Below, piece by piece: positions 18,747 to 27,357 of a stretch of DNA of 64,000 bases. The translations under genes and the position numbers were made by a program. The stretch lies in assembly GCF_022808645.1 (NCBI RefSeq), contig NZ_JAKZKT010000017.1:25201-89200 (forward strand), written 5' to 3'. Origin of the DNA: Bacillus litorisediminis (GTDB lineage Bacteria; Bacillota; Bacilli; Bacillales; JC228). The stretch's first letter is position 1. Each line of letters starts with the position of its first letter. The notes beneath the pieces are model-generated. The model searched no databases and was not told the origin of the DNA. It saw only the letters and a program-made list of their open reading frames with translations.

Positions 18747-19681
18747 AAAACACCCTCCTTCTGTTCAGTAAGTGATAGGTATTGATCCTCAAGTGACTTT
18801 TTCAATGGTGTACATTCATAAAGGAGCAGACCTGTATTGACTAACTCGTTTATAATATTAGGAATCTGTTCATAAGGGATGGAAGCAACTATTGTTTTTT
18901 CTCCATCGATTTGCGCTTGTCCAAACGATTCTATTATTGTTAAAGCTGAAGAAAGCTGATCATGCTTTAGTGTAAATCTAACCTTTGTTTGAACCCTGGC
19001 ATCCCCGCTGCTTTTCACATCTATTTCTTCAACATATTTTCCTTTTTGAATAATAATCACTTTGTCACACATTAACTCTACTTCTTGCAGTAGATGACTA
19101 GAAACAAGGATTGAAATATTTTCTTTTCTGGAAATGTGCTTTAAATAATCTCGCAAATGTCTAATTCCCGCTGGATCTAATCCATTGGACGGTTCATCTA
19201 AAATAAGAAGGGATGGTTTATGTAATAATGCCTGTGCAATTCCTAACCGTTGCTTCATGCCCAGAGAATAGGTTTTTACCTTTTGATGGATTGCATCCTC
19301 CAAGCCTACGAATTTAACAAGTTCTTCAATTCGTGAAAGCGGCACAGGAGTTCTGCTCATCCTGGCAAAATGAAGTAAGTTTTCCCTGCCTGTCAGGTAA
19401 TTGTAGAGCTCCGGATTTTCAACAATGGCACCAAGATGAGATAATGCTTTTAATTTTTCTTTCTGAATATGATGTCCTTCTACATAAATATCACCTTTAG
19501 TCGGAGAGATGAGTCCAGCAATTAAACGAATGGTTGTCGTTTTCCCGGCACCATTTGGTCCTAAAAAACCATATACTTTACCACGCTCAAGCTTAAAAGA
19601 TAAATGGTCAATAATTGTCTGGCCATTGAGGATCTTTGTCAAATTCTCTACCACTAACGGATAATCTTCTTTTACAGCCAC
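18743..19681 (-). CDS. ABC transporter ATP-binding protein
   Basis: A 312-residue ATPase: Walker A GPNGAGKTTTIRL near residue 40, signature YSLGMKQRLGIAQALL near 137, Walker B LLILDEPSNGLDPAG near 160, H-loop SSHLLQEV. The ~90-residue C-terminal extension after the ATPase core is usual for the BcrA/lantibiotic-immunity group. It is the first gene of a two-gene operon with the permease. No regulator or histidine kinase lies next to it. Confidence 0.87.
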   Translation of the reverse strand: MAVKEDYPLVVENLTKILNGQTIIDHLSFKLERGKVYGFLGPNGAGKTTTIRLIAGLISPTKGDIYVEGHHIQKEKLKALSHLGAIVENPELYNYLTGRENLLHFARMSRTPVPLSRIEELVKFVGLEDAIHQKVKTYSLGMKQRLGIAQALLHKPSLLILDEPSNGLDPAGIRHLRDYLKHISRKENISILVSSHLLQEVELMCDKVIIIQKGKYVEEIDVKSSGDARVQTKVRFTLKHDQLSSALTIIESFGQAQIDGEKTIVASIPYEQIPNIINELVNTGLLLYECTPLKKSLEDQYLSLTEQKEGVL

Positions 19682-19778
19682 ACTGTCACCTCTTCTTCTT
19701 TTACCAATCTCTATTTATTAAAATAGTAGTATTGAAACATCGTTTCTTAATAACCGTACATTAAATATACGAAACAAA

Positions 19779-20297
19779 TTAGCTGGACGAAGTATGGGAT
19801 GAATAGTTATGGGGGCTATTCTTTTCGGTTGCCAGCTGATCAGCATAAAACGCGATTGCCTTTTTGTATCGTTGAATTCCTTCATCGACCGTTAACTCTA
19901 CTAATTTATGAAGCAAAATTTCTAGCGCTTTCCTATCGTTACCAAGGTTATGTAAAGTCATCGCATAAAAAACAGGAAACTCATTGGCTGTTGGAAACTC
20001 TTGCATCCCCTGTTCAAATACCGTTTTCGACTTATGATATTCCCCAATCGTCCTGTAAGTACTTCCTAACCCTAAAAGAGCACCCCTTCTTTCCTGGCCG
20101 GCAAGTCCCTGTTTTAATGCATTTTTATAGAAAGGAATTGCCTCTTTTTCCAAACCCAGCAAATCGTGAACCCAGGCGCATTGATAGGATATATAAGGAT
20201 CACCGTTGTCCTAATCATATAGTGAAAGTAATAATTGCCTTGCTTCCTCGTAGTTACCATTCTCTCTTAGAGAAATAGCTTTATGCAGCAGCTCCAT
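19779..20297 (-). pseudogene. tetratricopeptide-repeat protein gene with in-frame TAG at codon 29
   Basis: From an ATG at 20297, behind AAAGGA, the frame reads MELLHKAISLRENGNYEEA and on to LYD, then TAG at 20211-20213. It continues in the same frame as DNGDPYISYQCAWVHDLLGLEKEAIPFY and two further TPR units to 19779. The two halves together make a normal ~172-codon TPR protein, with conserved YISYQCAW and ALLGLGSTYRTIGEY segments. So this is a nonsense mutation or a sequence error, not a separate 127-residue gene starting at the TTG of 20162. Reinitiation at that TTG cannot be excluded. Confidence 0.8.
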
Positions 20298-20365
20298 TAT
20301 TATCAATCCTTTTTAACAGTCTGATTAATTTCCATTATATTGGATTTTTGATTGAGTTGATACAG

Positions 20366-20393
20366 TAAAACCGCGGTCTTAATCAGCCCGCGG
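20366..20393 (-). terminator. terminator of helD
   Basis: CCGCGG (20371-20376) pairs with CCGCGG (20388-20393). On the minus strand TTTTA follows. Confidence 0.65.
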
Positions 20394-20409
20394 CAGACCC
20401 TGTCTATTA

Positions 20410-22749
20410 TTAGTTATGGATTTGGTACCTTTGTTCCGATACATCATCTAGCAAAAAACTTATTTTACCCAATGAAAATAAATGCAGCTCATGCATGGCT
20501 CTCGTCGATGCTGTATACAATAATTTTCGTTCGTCTTCACTCCTGTACACATCCTGTGAAATGTTATAAAGAATGACCCCATCGAACTCAATCCCTTTTG
20601 CTAAATAAGCCGGAATTACAAGAATTCCTTTCTCATAAGAGAGCGTTCCTTTTTTGATGAGCCTAGCTTCAACCTGGTGTTTAAGCGCTTGATACACTTC
20701 AGCACTTTCATGAGCTGTTTTACAGATAATCGCAATCGTTTGATGCCCTTCAGACTCCATTATTTTAATTCTTTCAACAACCCGTTTATTCAATTCTTCC
20801 CGCGAATGAACCTTTGTTAAAACTGGTTTTTTCCCGCTCCGGTTAAACGGTTCAATCTGATCACCGAAAGGAATTAGTTCACGGGTAAACTCAACAATTT
20901 CCTTTGTTGAGCGATAGCTTCTATTTAATATGACTTGTTTGGTTTCAGTCTTTTCATAAAACTCATCTGATAAAATAGTAGGCGCATTCATCGTATGCGA
21001 TAAGATTGCCTGGTTCCTATCACCTAATATAGTCATGTAACTGTAAGGGAATAACTGCTTTATATAGGCGAACTGAAATGGTGAGTAATCCTGTGCTTCA
21101 TCAATCACAATATGACGGATCATAGTATTTGATTTTCTGCCTTCAATCAAGTCCTGTAAATATAGAAAAGGTACAGAATCTTCATAAAGAATTTCGAACC
21201 TTTTAAGCCGATTAAGTGTATATTCACAAATTTGCACCCAATTAACAGGCAACGATTCATCGCTGATTTTTAGATCATGATTGAATAAACTCTTATAAAG
21301 TGCCATATGATCAATGAATTCCAGCCTCTTCACTTTTGCAAGCAAGGGTTTGAAACGCTTATTTACCACTTCTTTAGCAAGGATGAGCTGTTCTTGCTCA
21401 AAATCATCAAAGGTTTCTTCAGTATCTTTTCTCTTTTTTTGGAGTTGTTTAAAAGCTTCCAGGTAATCTTCCTTATCTAATAATTGAACCTCTTGCTCGA
21501 CCCACTCTTTTTTACGCTCAAGCCTAGCCAGCTTCTTCAATTCTTTTTTGATCCATTCGCTAACAATGGATATTCGGTTAGGAATGGAATACGCTTTATC
21601 AAGCGAATAAAATTTCTCTTCTATCTGACGGGCAGAAATTAATATTCTTTTTCTAAATGTAATATTTTTAAAAATTAAGCCCTGATCTGATAAAGATCTT
21701 ACAAAATTATCTATATAGTTTTTAAATAACAGGCTTGCCTTGTACGAAATCGCTTCTTTCCTAGTGTAAAAATCCTGATCGTTACTGTCAGATAAGATAT
21801 ACTCCATTTGTTCAAATGGGTCCTCCACTTGATATCTGTTACCTAGGCGATGATCAATATATTGCTGCAATGTACTTTGCTGCATATTTTCTTCGCCGAG
21901 CTCGGGCAAAACGGTGGATACATAACTGTTAAACATTGGATTAGGTGAAAATAGCATAATTTGTTCCGCCTGTAAAATATTGCGGTAACGATAGAGCAAA
22001 TAAGCCACCCGCTGCAGGGCAGCAGAGGTTTTTCCGCTTCCCGCAACACCTTGGACTATTAAATATTTTGTACCTTCACTGCGAATAATTTCATTTTGTT
22101 CTTTTTGAATAGTTGCAACGATACTTTTCATTTGAGTTGAGGCATTATTACCTAACACCTCTTGAAGCAGCTCATCACCAATCGTTACTCCAGTGTCAAA
22201 CATCCCTTTTAATACACTGGATCTAATGATATATTGGCGCTTTAAATTGATTTCTCCCTGTATTTGTCCGTCTCCAGGAGTTTGGTAAGCTGCTGTACCC
22301 AATCCATAGTCATAGTAAAGGCTTGAAATCGGCGCCCGCCAATCATAGATTAGAAAGTTTTCGTTGCTATGATCTAGTAAGGAAGCAATTCCCACATAAA
22401 TGGAATCCGATTTGCTTTCCCCTTCTTCCCTAAAGTCAACCCTCCCAAAATAGGGCGAATCCTTTAATCGCCAAAAAGTTTTTAATAATTTTTGAACTTG
22501 CCCTTGACTCCGTTCTCGCTCAGATAACATTTCAGCTTGCTGTTTAATGCTGACAAATGTTTCGATTATATCGTCTGGCTCATCAAGATTGATTGTCACA
22601 TCATTCCAAAAGTTTTTTCGTATTTCTAAAATATCGTCTTTTATGTGGCCAGTATTTTGCTCAAGATAAGAGACTTTCTCATCAATCACATCAACAATAG
22701 AATCGATTCGTTCTTGCTCTTTCTTCCAATCCTTTTTGATTTCAGTCAC
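20410..22749 (-). CDS. helD: RNA polymerase recycling ATPase HelD
   Basis: A 779-residue UvrD/Rep-like superfamily 1 protein. The N-terminal coiled-coil arm (KKDWKKEQERIDSIVDVIDEKVSYLEQ) enters the RNA polymerase secondary channel in known HelD structures. Walker A GVAGSGKTSAALQRVAYLLYR is near residue 236, the DEAQD box (HIVIDEAQDYSPFQ) near 545, and motif IV-VI region RSYRSTKEI and TRAMHELHLF in the C-terminal half. HelD dissociates stalled RNA polymerase from DNA after termination. The length matches B. subtilis HelD (774). Monocistronic. Confidence 0.9.
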   Translation of the reverse strand: MTEIKKDWKKEQERIDSIVDVIDEKVSYLEQNTGHIKDDILEIRKNFWNDVTINLDEPDDIIETFVSIKQQAEMLSERERSQGQVQKLLKTFWRLKDSPYFGRVDFREEGESKSDSIYVGIASLLDHSNENFLIYDWRAPISSLYYDYGLGTAAYQTPGDGQIQGEINLKRQYIIRSSVLKGMFDTGVTIGDELLQEVLGNNASTQMKSIVATIQKEQNEIIRSEGTKYLIVQGVAGSGKTSAALQRVAYLLYRYRNILQAEQIMLFSPNPMFNSYVSTVLPELGEENMQQSTLQQYIDHRLGNRYQVEDPFEQMEYILSDSNDQDFYTRKEAISYKASLLFKNYIDNFVRSLSDQGLIFKNITFRKRILISARQIEEKFYSLDKAYSIPNRISIVSEWIKKELKKLARLERKKEWVEQEVQLLDKEDYLEAFKQLQKKRKDTEETFDDFEQEQLILAKEVVNKRFKPLLAKVKRLEFIDHMALYKSLFNHDLKISDESLPVNWVQICEYTLNRLKRFEILYEDSVPFLYLQDLIEGRKSNTMIRHIVIDEAQDYSPFQFAYIKQLFPYSYMTILGDRNQAILSHTMNAPTILSDEFYEKTETKQVILNRSYRSTKEIVEFTRELIPFGDQIEPFNRSGKKPVLTKVHSREELNKRVVERIKIMESEGHQTIAIICKTAHESAEVYQALKHQVEARLIKKGTLSYEKGILVIPAYLAKGIEFDGVILYNISQDVYRSEDERKLLYTASTRAMHELHLFSLGKISFLLDDVSEQRYQIHN

Positions 22750-23009
22750 TGAACCACTCCTTAAAAATTTTTAACTAGATGTTTGACAAAGGACAATCAA
22801 TATGGTAATGTTATTATAGGGATAATATTTCCGTTTTCACATTACCTGCATAACAAATTTAATCATAACATACGAAATCTTTATATTCAATTTTATTTTT
22901 TCTAACACCTCTTTTTTTAGGGTGTTTTTTTATTTCATCGGCGACAACAATCGCATAATTATACCCTTCAAGGAAATCCTACCAAATGATATTTAGACCA
23001 CTTTAGGAA

Positions 23010-23726
23010 GTGTTTTCATTGGATTTTCTATTTAGTCAGGACAACTTAACTAGTTTAGAATGGGCGCTTCGAGCTTTTATAGCATTTTTGTTTTTGCTTT
23101 CTGTTGCAAAACTAATGGGGCAACGATCAATCTCCCAATGGGGACTGCTTGATTTTGTGGTTGTTATGCTGTTAGGGAATATATTGGCACACCCGCTGTC
23201 AGATAGCCATTTAGGTTTAAAAGGCAGCCTAATCACAGTTTCTGTCGTTTCTCTGCTTTACATACTTCTTTTGGTGCTCACGTTAAAATCACCAAAAATC
23301 CGGCATTTTCTTGATCCGGCACCTATGCCTTTAATAAAAAACGGAGTCATCCTGTATCCAAATCTTAAAAAAGCAAAAGTAACAATCGATCACCTGCTTT
23401 CAGAATTAAGAAAGAAAAAAGTAGATGATGCCAAAAAGGTTGCCCTAGCTCTTTGGGAACCAACAGGAACGATTTCAGTTTTTCTATTCCCGCAATACGA
23501 ACCTGCTACGAAACAAGATTTACATATTGCGCCTAAACCCTTTAATTTTCCACGACCCATTATAAAAGAAGGTTATATAGATTTTCACGAACTCCAAGTG
23601 CTTGGCAAAGATGTTAATTGGCTAAAACAGGAGCTCCAAACTAAATTTAATGTTCACACTGATCAAGTGTTACTCGCCACCTTAGATGAAACCAATTCCA
23701 TTAAAATCTTTCTTTATAAAGAATAA
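23010..23726 (+). CDS. DUF421 membrane protein (YetF/YkjA-like)
   Basis: A 238-residue protein with three membrane helices in the first 90 residues (AFIAFLFLLSVAKLMGQRSISQWGLLDFVVVMLLGNILAHPLSD is the DUF421 signature). A soluble alpha/beta domain follows, with LIKNGVILYPNLKKAKVTIDHLLSELRKKKV. The GTG at 23010 overlaps the AGGAAG ribosome binding site, so the TTG at 23019 (MDFLFSQDNL) may be the real start. DUF421 proteins of sporeformers include SpoVA-associated and general membrane forms; the role here is unknown. Confidence 0.8.
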   Translation: MFSLDFLFSQDNLTSLEWALRAFIAFLFLLSVAKLMGQRSISQWGLLDFVVVMLLGNILAHPLSDSHLGLKGSLITVSVVSLLYILLLVLTLKSPKIRHFLDPAPMPLIKNGVILYPNLKKAKVTIDHLLSELRKKKVDDAKKVALALWEPTGTISVFLFPQYEPATKQDLHIAPKPFNFPRPIIKEGYIDFHELQVLGKDVNWLKQELQTKFNVHTDQVLLATLDETNSIKIFLYKE

Positions 23727-23751
23727 TTCATGACCCCGCACAAACCCTATA

Positions 23752-23797
23752 AAAAAGGAGGTGTTAAAGAGATCGCTCTTTAAACACCTCCTTTTTA
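23752..23797 (+). terminator. strong bidirectional terminator
   Basis: AAAGGAGGTGTTAAAGAG and CTCTTTAAACACCTCCTTTTT form a long stem with one bulge between the convergent DUF421 and Tyr-rich genes. Confidence 0.85.
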
Positions 23798-23808
23798 CAG
23801 ATATGTCT

Positions 23809-24069
23809 TTAATAAAAATACGGGTACGGATAATAAGGGTAATAAGGGTATGGGTAAGGATAAAATCCAGGGCTCAGCAATGCCCCCGCAAGTAATCCTC
23901 CAGCTAAACCACCCAGGAATGGCCACACTCCGAAAAATCGTCGTCTTCCAAAAAAAGGTCCGCCAAAGAACGGCCGCCTCCCAAAACCGATAATTCTCTG
24001 ATCACCAGGATCAGGCTGAAATGAAACAGGCACTTGATATTGAATAGGATTCACGATATCCCTCCTCAT
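23809..24069 (-). CDS. small Gly/Phe/Tyr/Pro-rich protein
   Basis: An 86-residue protein. Its N-terminus is polar (MRRDIVNPIQYQVPVSF), followed by a GRRPFFGGPFFGRRRFFG basic-aromatic stretch and a hydrophobic Gly-rich helix (FLGGLAGGLLAGALLSP). The C-terminus is FYPYPYPYYPYYPYPYFY. The composition resembles small spore-coat or surface proteins of Bacillus, but no function can be assigned. GGAGGGAT precedes the ATG. Confidence 0.6.
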   Translation of the reverse strand: MRRDIVNPIQYQVPVSFQPDPGDQRIIGFGRRPFFGGPFFGRRRFFGVWPFLGGLAGGLLAGALLSPGFYPYPYPYYPYYPYPYFY

Positions 24070-24135
24070 AGTTTCTCCCTATTTAATATGCAAATTTTAG
24101 GGAAATGCCTTAGGCACCTGTCCTTGTTCTTTCCA

Positions 24136-24172
24136 AAAAATGAAAAAGGCTTGTTCCCAGGCAGGGAACAAG
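24136..24172 (-). terminator. terminator of msrA
   Basis: GCTTGTTCCC (24149-24158) pairs with GGGAACAAGC (24163-24172), followed by CTTTTT on the minus strand. Confidence 0.8.
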
Positions 24173-24194
24173 CACTCTTAGCTGTTTTATTACT

Positions 24195-24722
24195 TTAACC
24201 CCAATATTCCTTGATAAATTCGTCCCGTCCTGATTTTTTCCGGTCCTCTTTATATTCACCTGGATTTTTTTTATAAAAATCCTGATGATAATCCTCCGCA
24301 GGATAAAAGATAGATGCCGGAAGAATTTTTGTAACAATCGGCTTCTTAAAGCGACCGCTATCCGCAACCGCTTGTTTGGACGCTTCTGCTAACTTCTTTT
24401 GTTCCTCGGTATGATAAAATATAGCCGTCCGATATGAATCGCCTCTGTCATGAAATTGACCTCCATCATCAGTAGGATCAATTTGCGGCCAGTATAAATC
24501 TAATAATCGCTGATAAGAAAAAATCTCAGGATCAAACGTGATTTGTACAGCTTCATAATGCCCCGAACCACCCGATTTAACATCCTTGTAAGTCGGGTTT
24601 TCAAGATGACCACCTGTGTACCCCGATACAACTTTAATAATCCCGGGAAGCAGATCAAATGGCTGTACCATACACCAAAAACATCCCCCAGCAAACGTTG
24701 CTAACTCTTGACGCCTACTCAT
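24195..24722 (-). CDS. msrA: peptide methionine-S-sulfoxide reductase MsrA
   Basis: A 175-residue protein with the MsrA active-site motif [10 protein letters not shown] near residue 13, followed by [32 protein letters not shown]. The ending [17 protein letters not shown] is also typical. It repairs S-methionine sulfoxide. The C-terminal recycling cysteine of some MsrA forms is absent. No msrB is adjacent. Confidence 0.93.
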   Translation of the reverse strand: MSRRQELATFAGGCFWCMVQPFDLLPGIIKVVSGYTGGHLENPTYKDVKSGGSGHYEAVQITFDPEIFSYQRLLDLYWPQIDPTDDGGQFHDRGDSYRTAIFYHTEEQKKLAEASKQAVADSGRFKKPIVTKILPASIFYPAEDYHQDFYKKNPGEYKEDRKKSGRDEFIKEYWG

Positions 24723-24837
24723 CTGTCATTCTCCTCCACTAGTATCATCTTTTTACCGTTTATATTTTATCATTATTCACATAGGTTTCATTTTTTGGCA
24801 AGTAAAATCTATTTACTGTTATTTCTATCAATCATCT

Positions 24838-25743
24838 CTATTTCCTTTTTTTCTTCATGATACTTTTATGTATCCATATCGCAGCTTGGGACCCGTCACC
24901 CATTGCAATTGTTACCTGTTCCGAGTGAGCTACAACATCCCCCGCAGCCCAGACTTTTTCAACATTCGTCATTTTCGTTCTTGGATGGACTGGTATATGC
25001 TTGTTATCCATTATTTCTACACCTAACTGCACAGCAAGCTCAGATTTCACATGGTTCCCCCCTAAAGCCACAAAACCCCGCTCTCCATTAACCACATCTC
25101 CTCCCGCTAAACGCACACCTTTAAACTCCGATCCAACCGCTACTATCTTTTCCACGTTTTCTTCAATCACTTCTATCTTTTTCTGTTGAAGCTGCTCTTT
25201 TAAGTTCTCATCGATTTTCTTTAGTTCCAGATTTATATACACAAGATCGTCAGTCCAATACTTTAAAGTTAATGCCATATTAGCCCCAACATTTCCGGAA
25301 CCAAGCACAATAGTCCTTTTATTCATAACCTCATAGCCATCGCAATCCGGACAAATGTAAACGGATATTCCCAAACAAGGGTAGATTTCCGGAAACGGCG
25401 GGAGACGATCCATAACACCCGTCGCAAGTAACAAATGATCCGCGGTAAAGGTTTGTTTTTCTTGAGTAAAAAGCCGAAAAGTGTCATTTTCTTTATAAAT
25501 TTGCTCAACACGATCCCTAATAAACTCAACTCCAAGATCCAGAGCCTGTATTTCTCCTATTGCACGCAGCTCCTCTCCGCTAATCCCATCTGGCCAGCCC
25601 AAAATATTATGATAAGCCCTGCAAAGGTTTGATCTGCCGCTATCAGAATCTATAACTAATATTTTATGCTTATATCTTCCTAATTGAATTGCCGCTTGGA
25701 GCCCCGCAATTCCCCCTCCGACAATAATGCAATCATACCGCAC
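24838..25743 (-). CDS. thioredoxin-reductase-like FAD/NAD(P)-dependent oxidoreductase
   Basis: A 301-residue flavoprotein: N-terminal FAD motif GGGIAGLQAAIQLGR, a CPDCDGYEV redox motif near residue 130 (TrxB has CATCDG), NADP motif GSGNVGANMAL, and C-terminal KVWAAGDV that contacts FAD. It is shorter and more divergent than TrxB and so is probably not the main thioredoxin reductase. Its electron acceptor is unknown. It is divergently transcribed from the ammonium transporter, with a cre site in between. Confidence 0.8.
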   Translation of the reverse strand: MRYDCIIVGGGIAGLQAAIQLGRYKHKILVIDSDSGRSNLCRAYHNILGWPDGISGEELRAIGEIQALDLGVEFIRDRVEQIYKENDTFRLFTQEKQTFTADHLLLATGVMDRLPPFPEIYPCLGISVYICPDCDGYEVMNKRTIVLGSGNVGANMALTLKYWTDDLVYINLELKKIDENLKEQLQQKKIEVIEENVEKIVAVGSEFKGVRLAGGDVVNGERGFVALGGNHVKSELAVQLGVEIMDNKHIPVHPRTKMTNVEKVWAAGDVVAHSEQVTIAMGDGSQAAIWIHKSIMKKKRK

Positions 25744-25826
25744 TGTCCATTCTCCTTTTTTCCAATGTCTGTGTTATTATCGTTTCCGCAAAAAAATAGT
25801 TCATTCCCACTTAGTTAACCGCCAGA

Positions 25827-25841
25827 TTGAAAACGTTTCCA
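25827..25841. promoter_or_regulatory. consensus cre (CcpA) site
   Basis: TTGAAAACGTTTCCA fits the cre consensus WTGNAANCGNWNNCW at every position. It lies between the divergent flavoprotein (start 25743) and ammonium transporter (start 25968) genes, so either could be the regulated gene. Confidence 0.65.
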
Positions 25842-25934
25842 TGTGAGGAAACCTAACAGAAGAGATTAAAATTATTAATTTTTTCAAAATTCAGTTGCGA
25901 AAATAGTAAATATGTTCTATATTATTACATATCA

Positions 25935-25951
25935 TGTTATAAAACTTAACA
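25935..25951. promoter_or_regulatory. consensus TnrA/GlnR box upstream of the ammonium transporter
   Basis: TGTTATAAAACTTAACA matches TGTNAN7TNACA exactly. It ends one base before the AAGGAG ribosome binding site of the transporter gene. Nitrogen control of this gene is expected from the family; the very proximal position is unusual. Confidence 0.7.
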
Positions 25952-25967
25952 TAAGGAGTGGGTGGAA

Positions 25968-27263
25968 ATGGATGCATCTGCAGTTACTTTAGCTTTAGAC
26001 TCTTTGTGGGTCATGCTGGCAGCAATTTTGGTCATCGCCATGCAAGGAGGATTTGCTCTCTTAGAGGCTGGTTCAACACGGATGAAGAACTCGGGTCACG
26101 TGGCTGGGAAGCAAATCATTAGCTTCGCGATTGCATCTCTTGGATTTTGGGCGATTGGATTTGCAATTACTTTTGGGAATGGAAATTCATTTATCGGTAC
26201 TTCAGGATGGTTTTTAAGCGGAGAAGAGGAAACTTTCTCATCACTATCTTGGGCAGTTGTACCACTTGAACTCAAATTTTTATTCCAGCTGGCTTTTGTA
26301 GGTGTTTCTCTAGCTATTGCATGGGGCGGATTTGCTGAACGCGGAAAATTGATTGTGTACTTTATTTTTGGAATTATATTTACAATGTTTATCTATCCTG
26401 TAATTGGACACTGGGTTTGGGGCGGCGGCTGGCTCGGCTCCATGGGAATGCAAGACTTTGCCGGATCAACAGTTGTTCACTTGCAGGGAGCTGTTGCAGC
26501 GTTAGTGGCTACTATACTATTAGGACCACGTATTGGAAAATTTAATAAGGATGGTTCTCCGAATAGTATTCCAGGGCATAACCAGGTATACACAGTATTA
26601 GGAGGGATGATTCTATGGGTTGGCTGGTTTGGCTTTAATGCGGGAAGTACAATGGCGGTTGGTGATGGATTCTTTGGCTATGTTGCTCTTACAACTAATT
26701 TGGCCGCAGCTGCAGGTGCTATCGCAGCACTTGTTACGGCAAAATTATTAGTTGGAAAAGCAGACATTCCGGCAACTGTAAATGGAGTTTTAGCTGCATT
26801 AGTAGCAATTACTGCATCATGTGCGTTTGTTGAACCTTGGGCAGCAGTTATCATTGGAGCTGCAGCAGGATCCATTACATTCTGTACCTCCGTTTACTTT
26901 GAAAAGAAGGGCTTGGATGACCCGGTTTACGCTTTTTCCGTTCACGGAATTGCAGGTATCATCGGAACAGTTTCAACAGGATTTTTCGCCTCTCCAAGAT
27001 TAGTAGAGATCACTGGAATTGGTCAGCCTGGACTTGTTTATGGCGGCGGATTTGAGCAGCTCTTTGTTCAAATCATCGGCGTATTGGGAGCTGCTGTATA
27101 TGTTGCTGCGGTTTCATTCGTTGTTCTATATATTTTGAAAAAGACAATTGGATTACGTGTATCTGCAGAAGAAGAAATGAGTGGATTAGATATCAGTGAG
27201 CACGGTTCTTATGGCTATCCTGAACATATCGGAATCATAAGCAAGAAGAATCAAGCTAGTTAA
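25968..27263 (+). CDS. amt: ammonium transporter (Amt/NrgA family)
   Basis: The ATG at 25968 is preferred over the GTG at 25962 because AAGGAG lies 9 nt upstream of it. The protein has 431 residues and eleven predicted helices. Amt motifs include MQGGFALLEAGSTRMKNS, the pore-region GGTV-like stretch MQDFAGSTVVHLQGAVAALV, GWFGFNAGSTMAVGD and FSVHGIAGIIGT. It conducts ammonium or ammonia inward. Unlike B. subtilis nrgAB there is no glnK/PII gene next to it. It ends at a strong terminator. Confidence 0.92.
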   Translation: MDASAVTLALDSLWVMLAAILVIAMQGGFALLEAGSTRMKNSGHVAGKQIISFAIASLGFWAIGFAITFGNGNSFIGTSGWFLSGEEETFSSLSWAVVPLELKFLFQLAFVGVSLAIAWGGFAERGKLIVYFIFGIIFTMFIYPVIGHWVWGGGWLGSMGMQDFAGSTVVHLQGAVAALVATILLGPRIGKFNKDGSPNSIPGHNQVYTVLGGMILWVGWFGFNAGSTMAVGDGFFGYVALTTNLAAAAGAIAALVTAKLLVGKADIPATVNGVLAALVAITASCAFVEPWAAVIIGAAAGSITFCTSVYFEKKGLDDPVYAFSVHGIAGIIGTVSTGFFASPRLVEITGIGQPGLVYGGGFEQLFVQIIGVLGAAVYVAAVSFVVLYILKKTIGLRVSAEEEMSGLDISEHGSYGYPEHIGIISKKNQAS

Positions 27264-27302
27264 TCTCTACAGGGAAATATGACAATTTTTATGCATATAA
27301 CA

Positions 27303-27338
27303 AAAAGAAGGAGCTGCGACATGCTCCTTCTTTTGATT
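27303..27338 (+). terminator. bidirectional terminator between amt and the kinase gene
   Basis: AAAAGAAGGAGC (27303-27314) pairs perfectly with GCTCCTTCTTTT (27323-27334). Confidence 0.85.
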
Positions 27339-27357
27339 TTGTAGACTGGATTTCTTC

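Noticed and set aside
19779..20162. A separate 127-residue TPR gene starting at TTG
   Set aside because: The upstream frame with its own ATG and ribosome binding site continues into it across a single TAG, so it is one broken gene.
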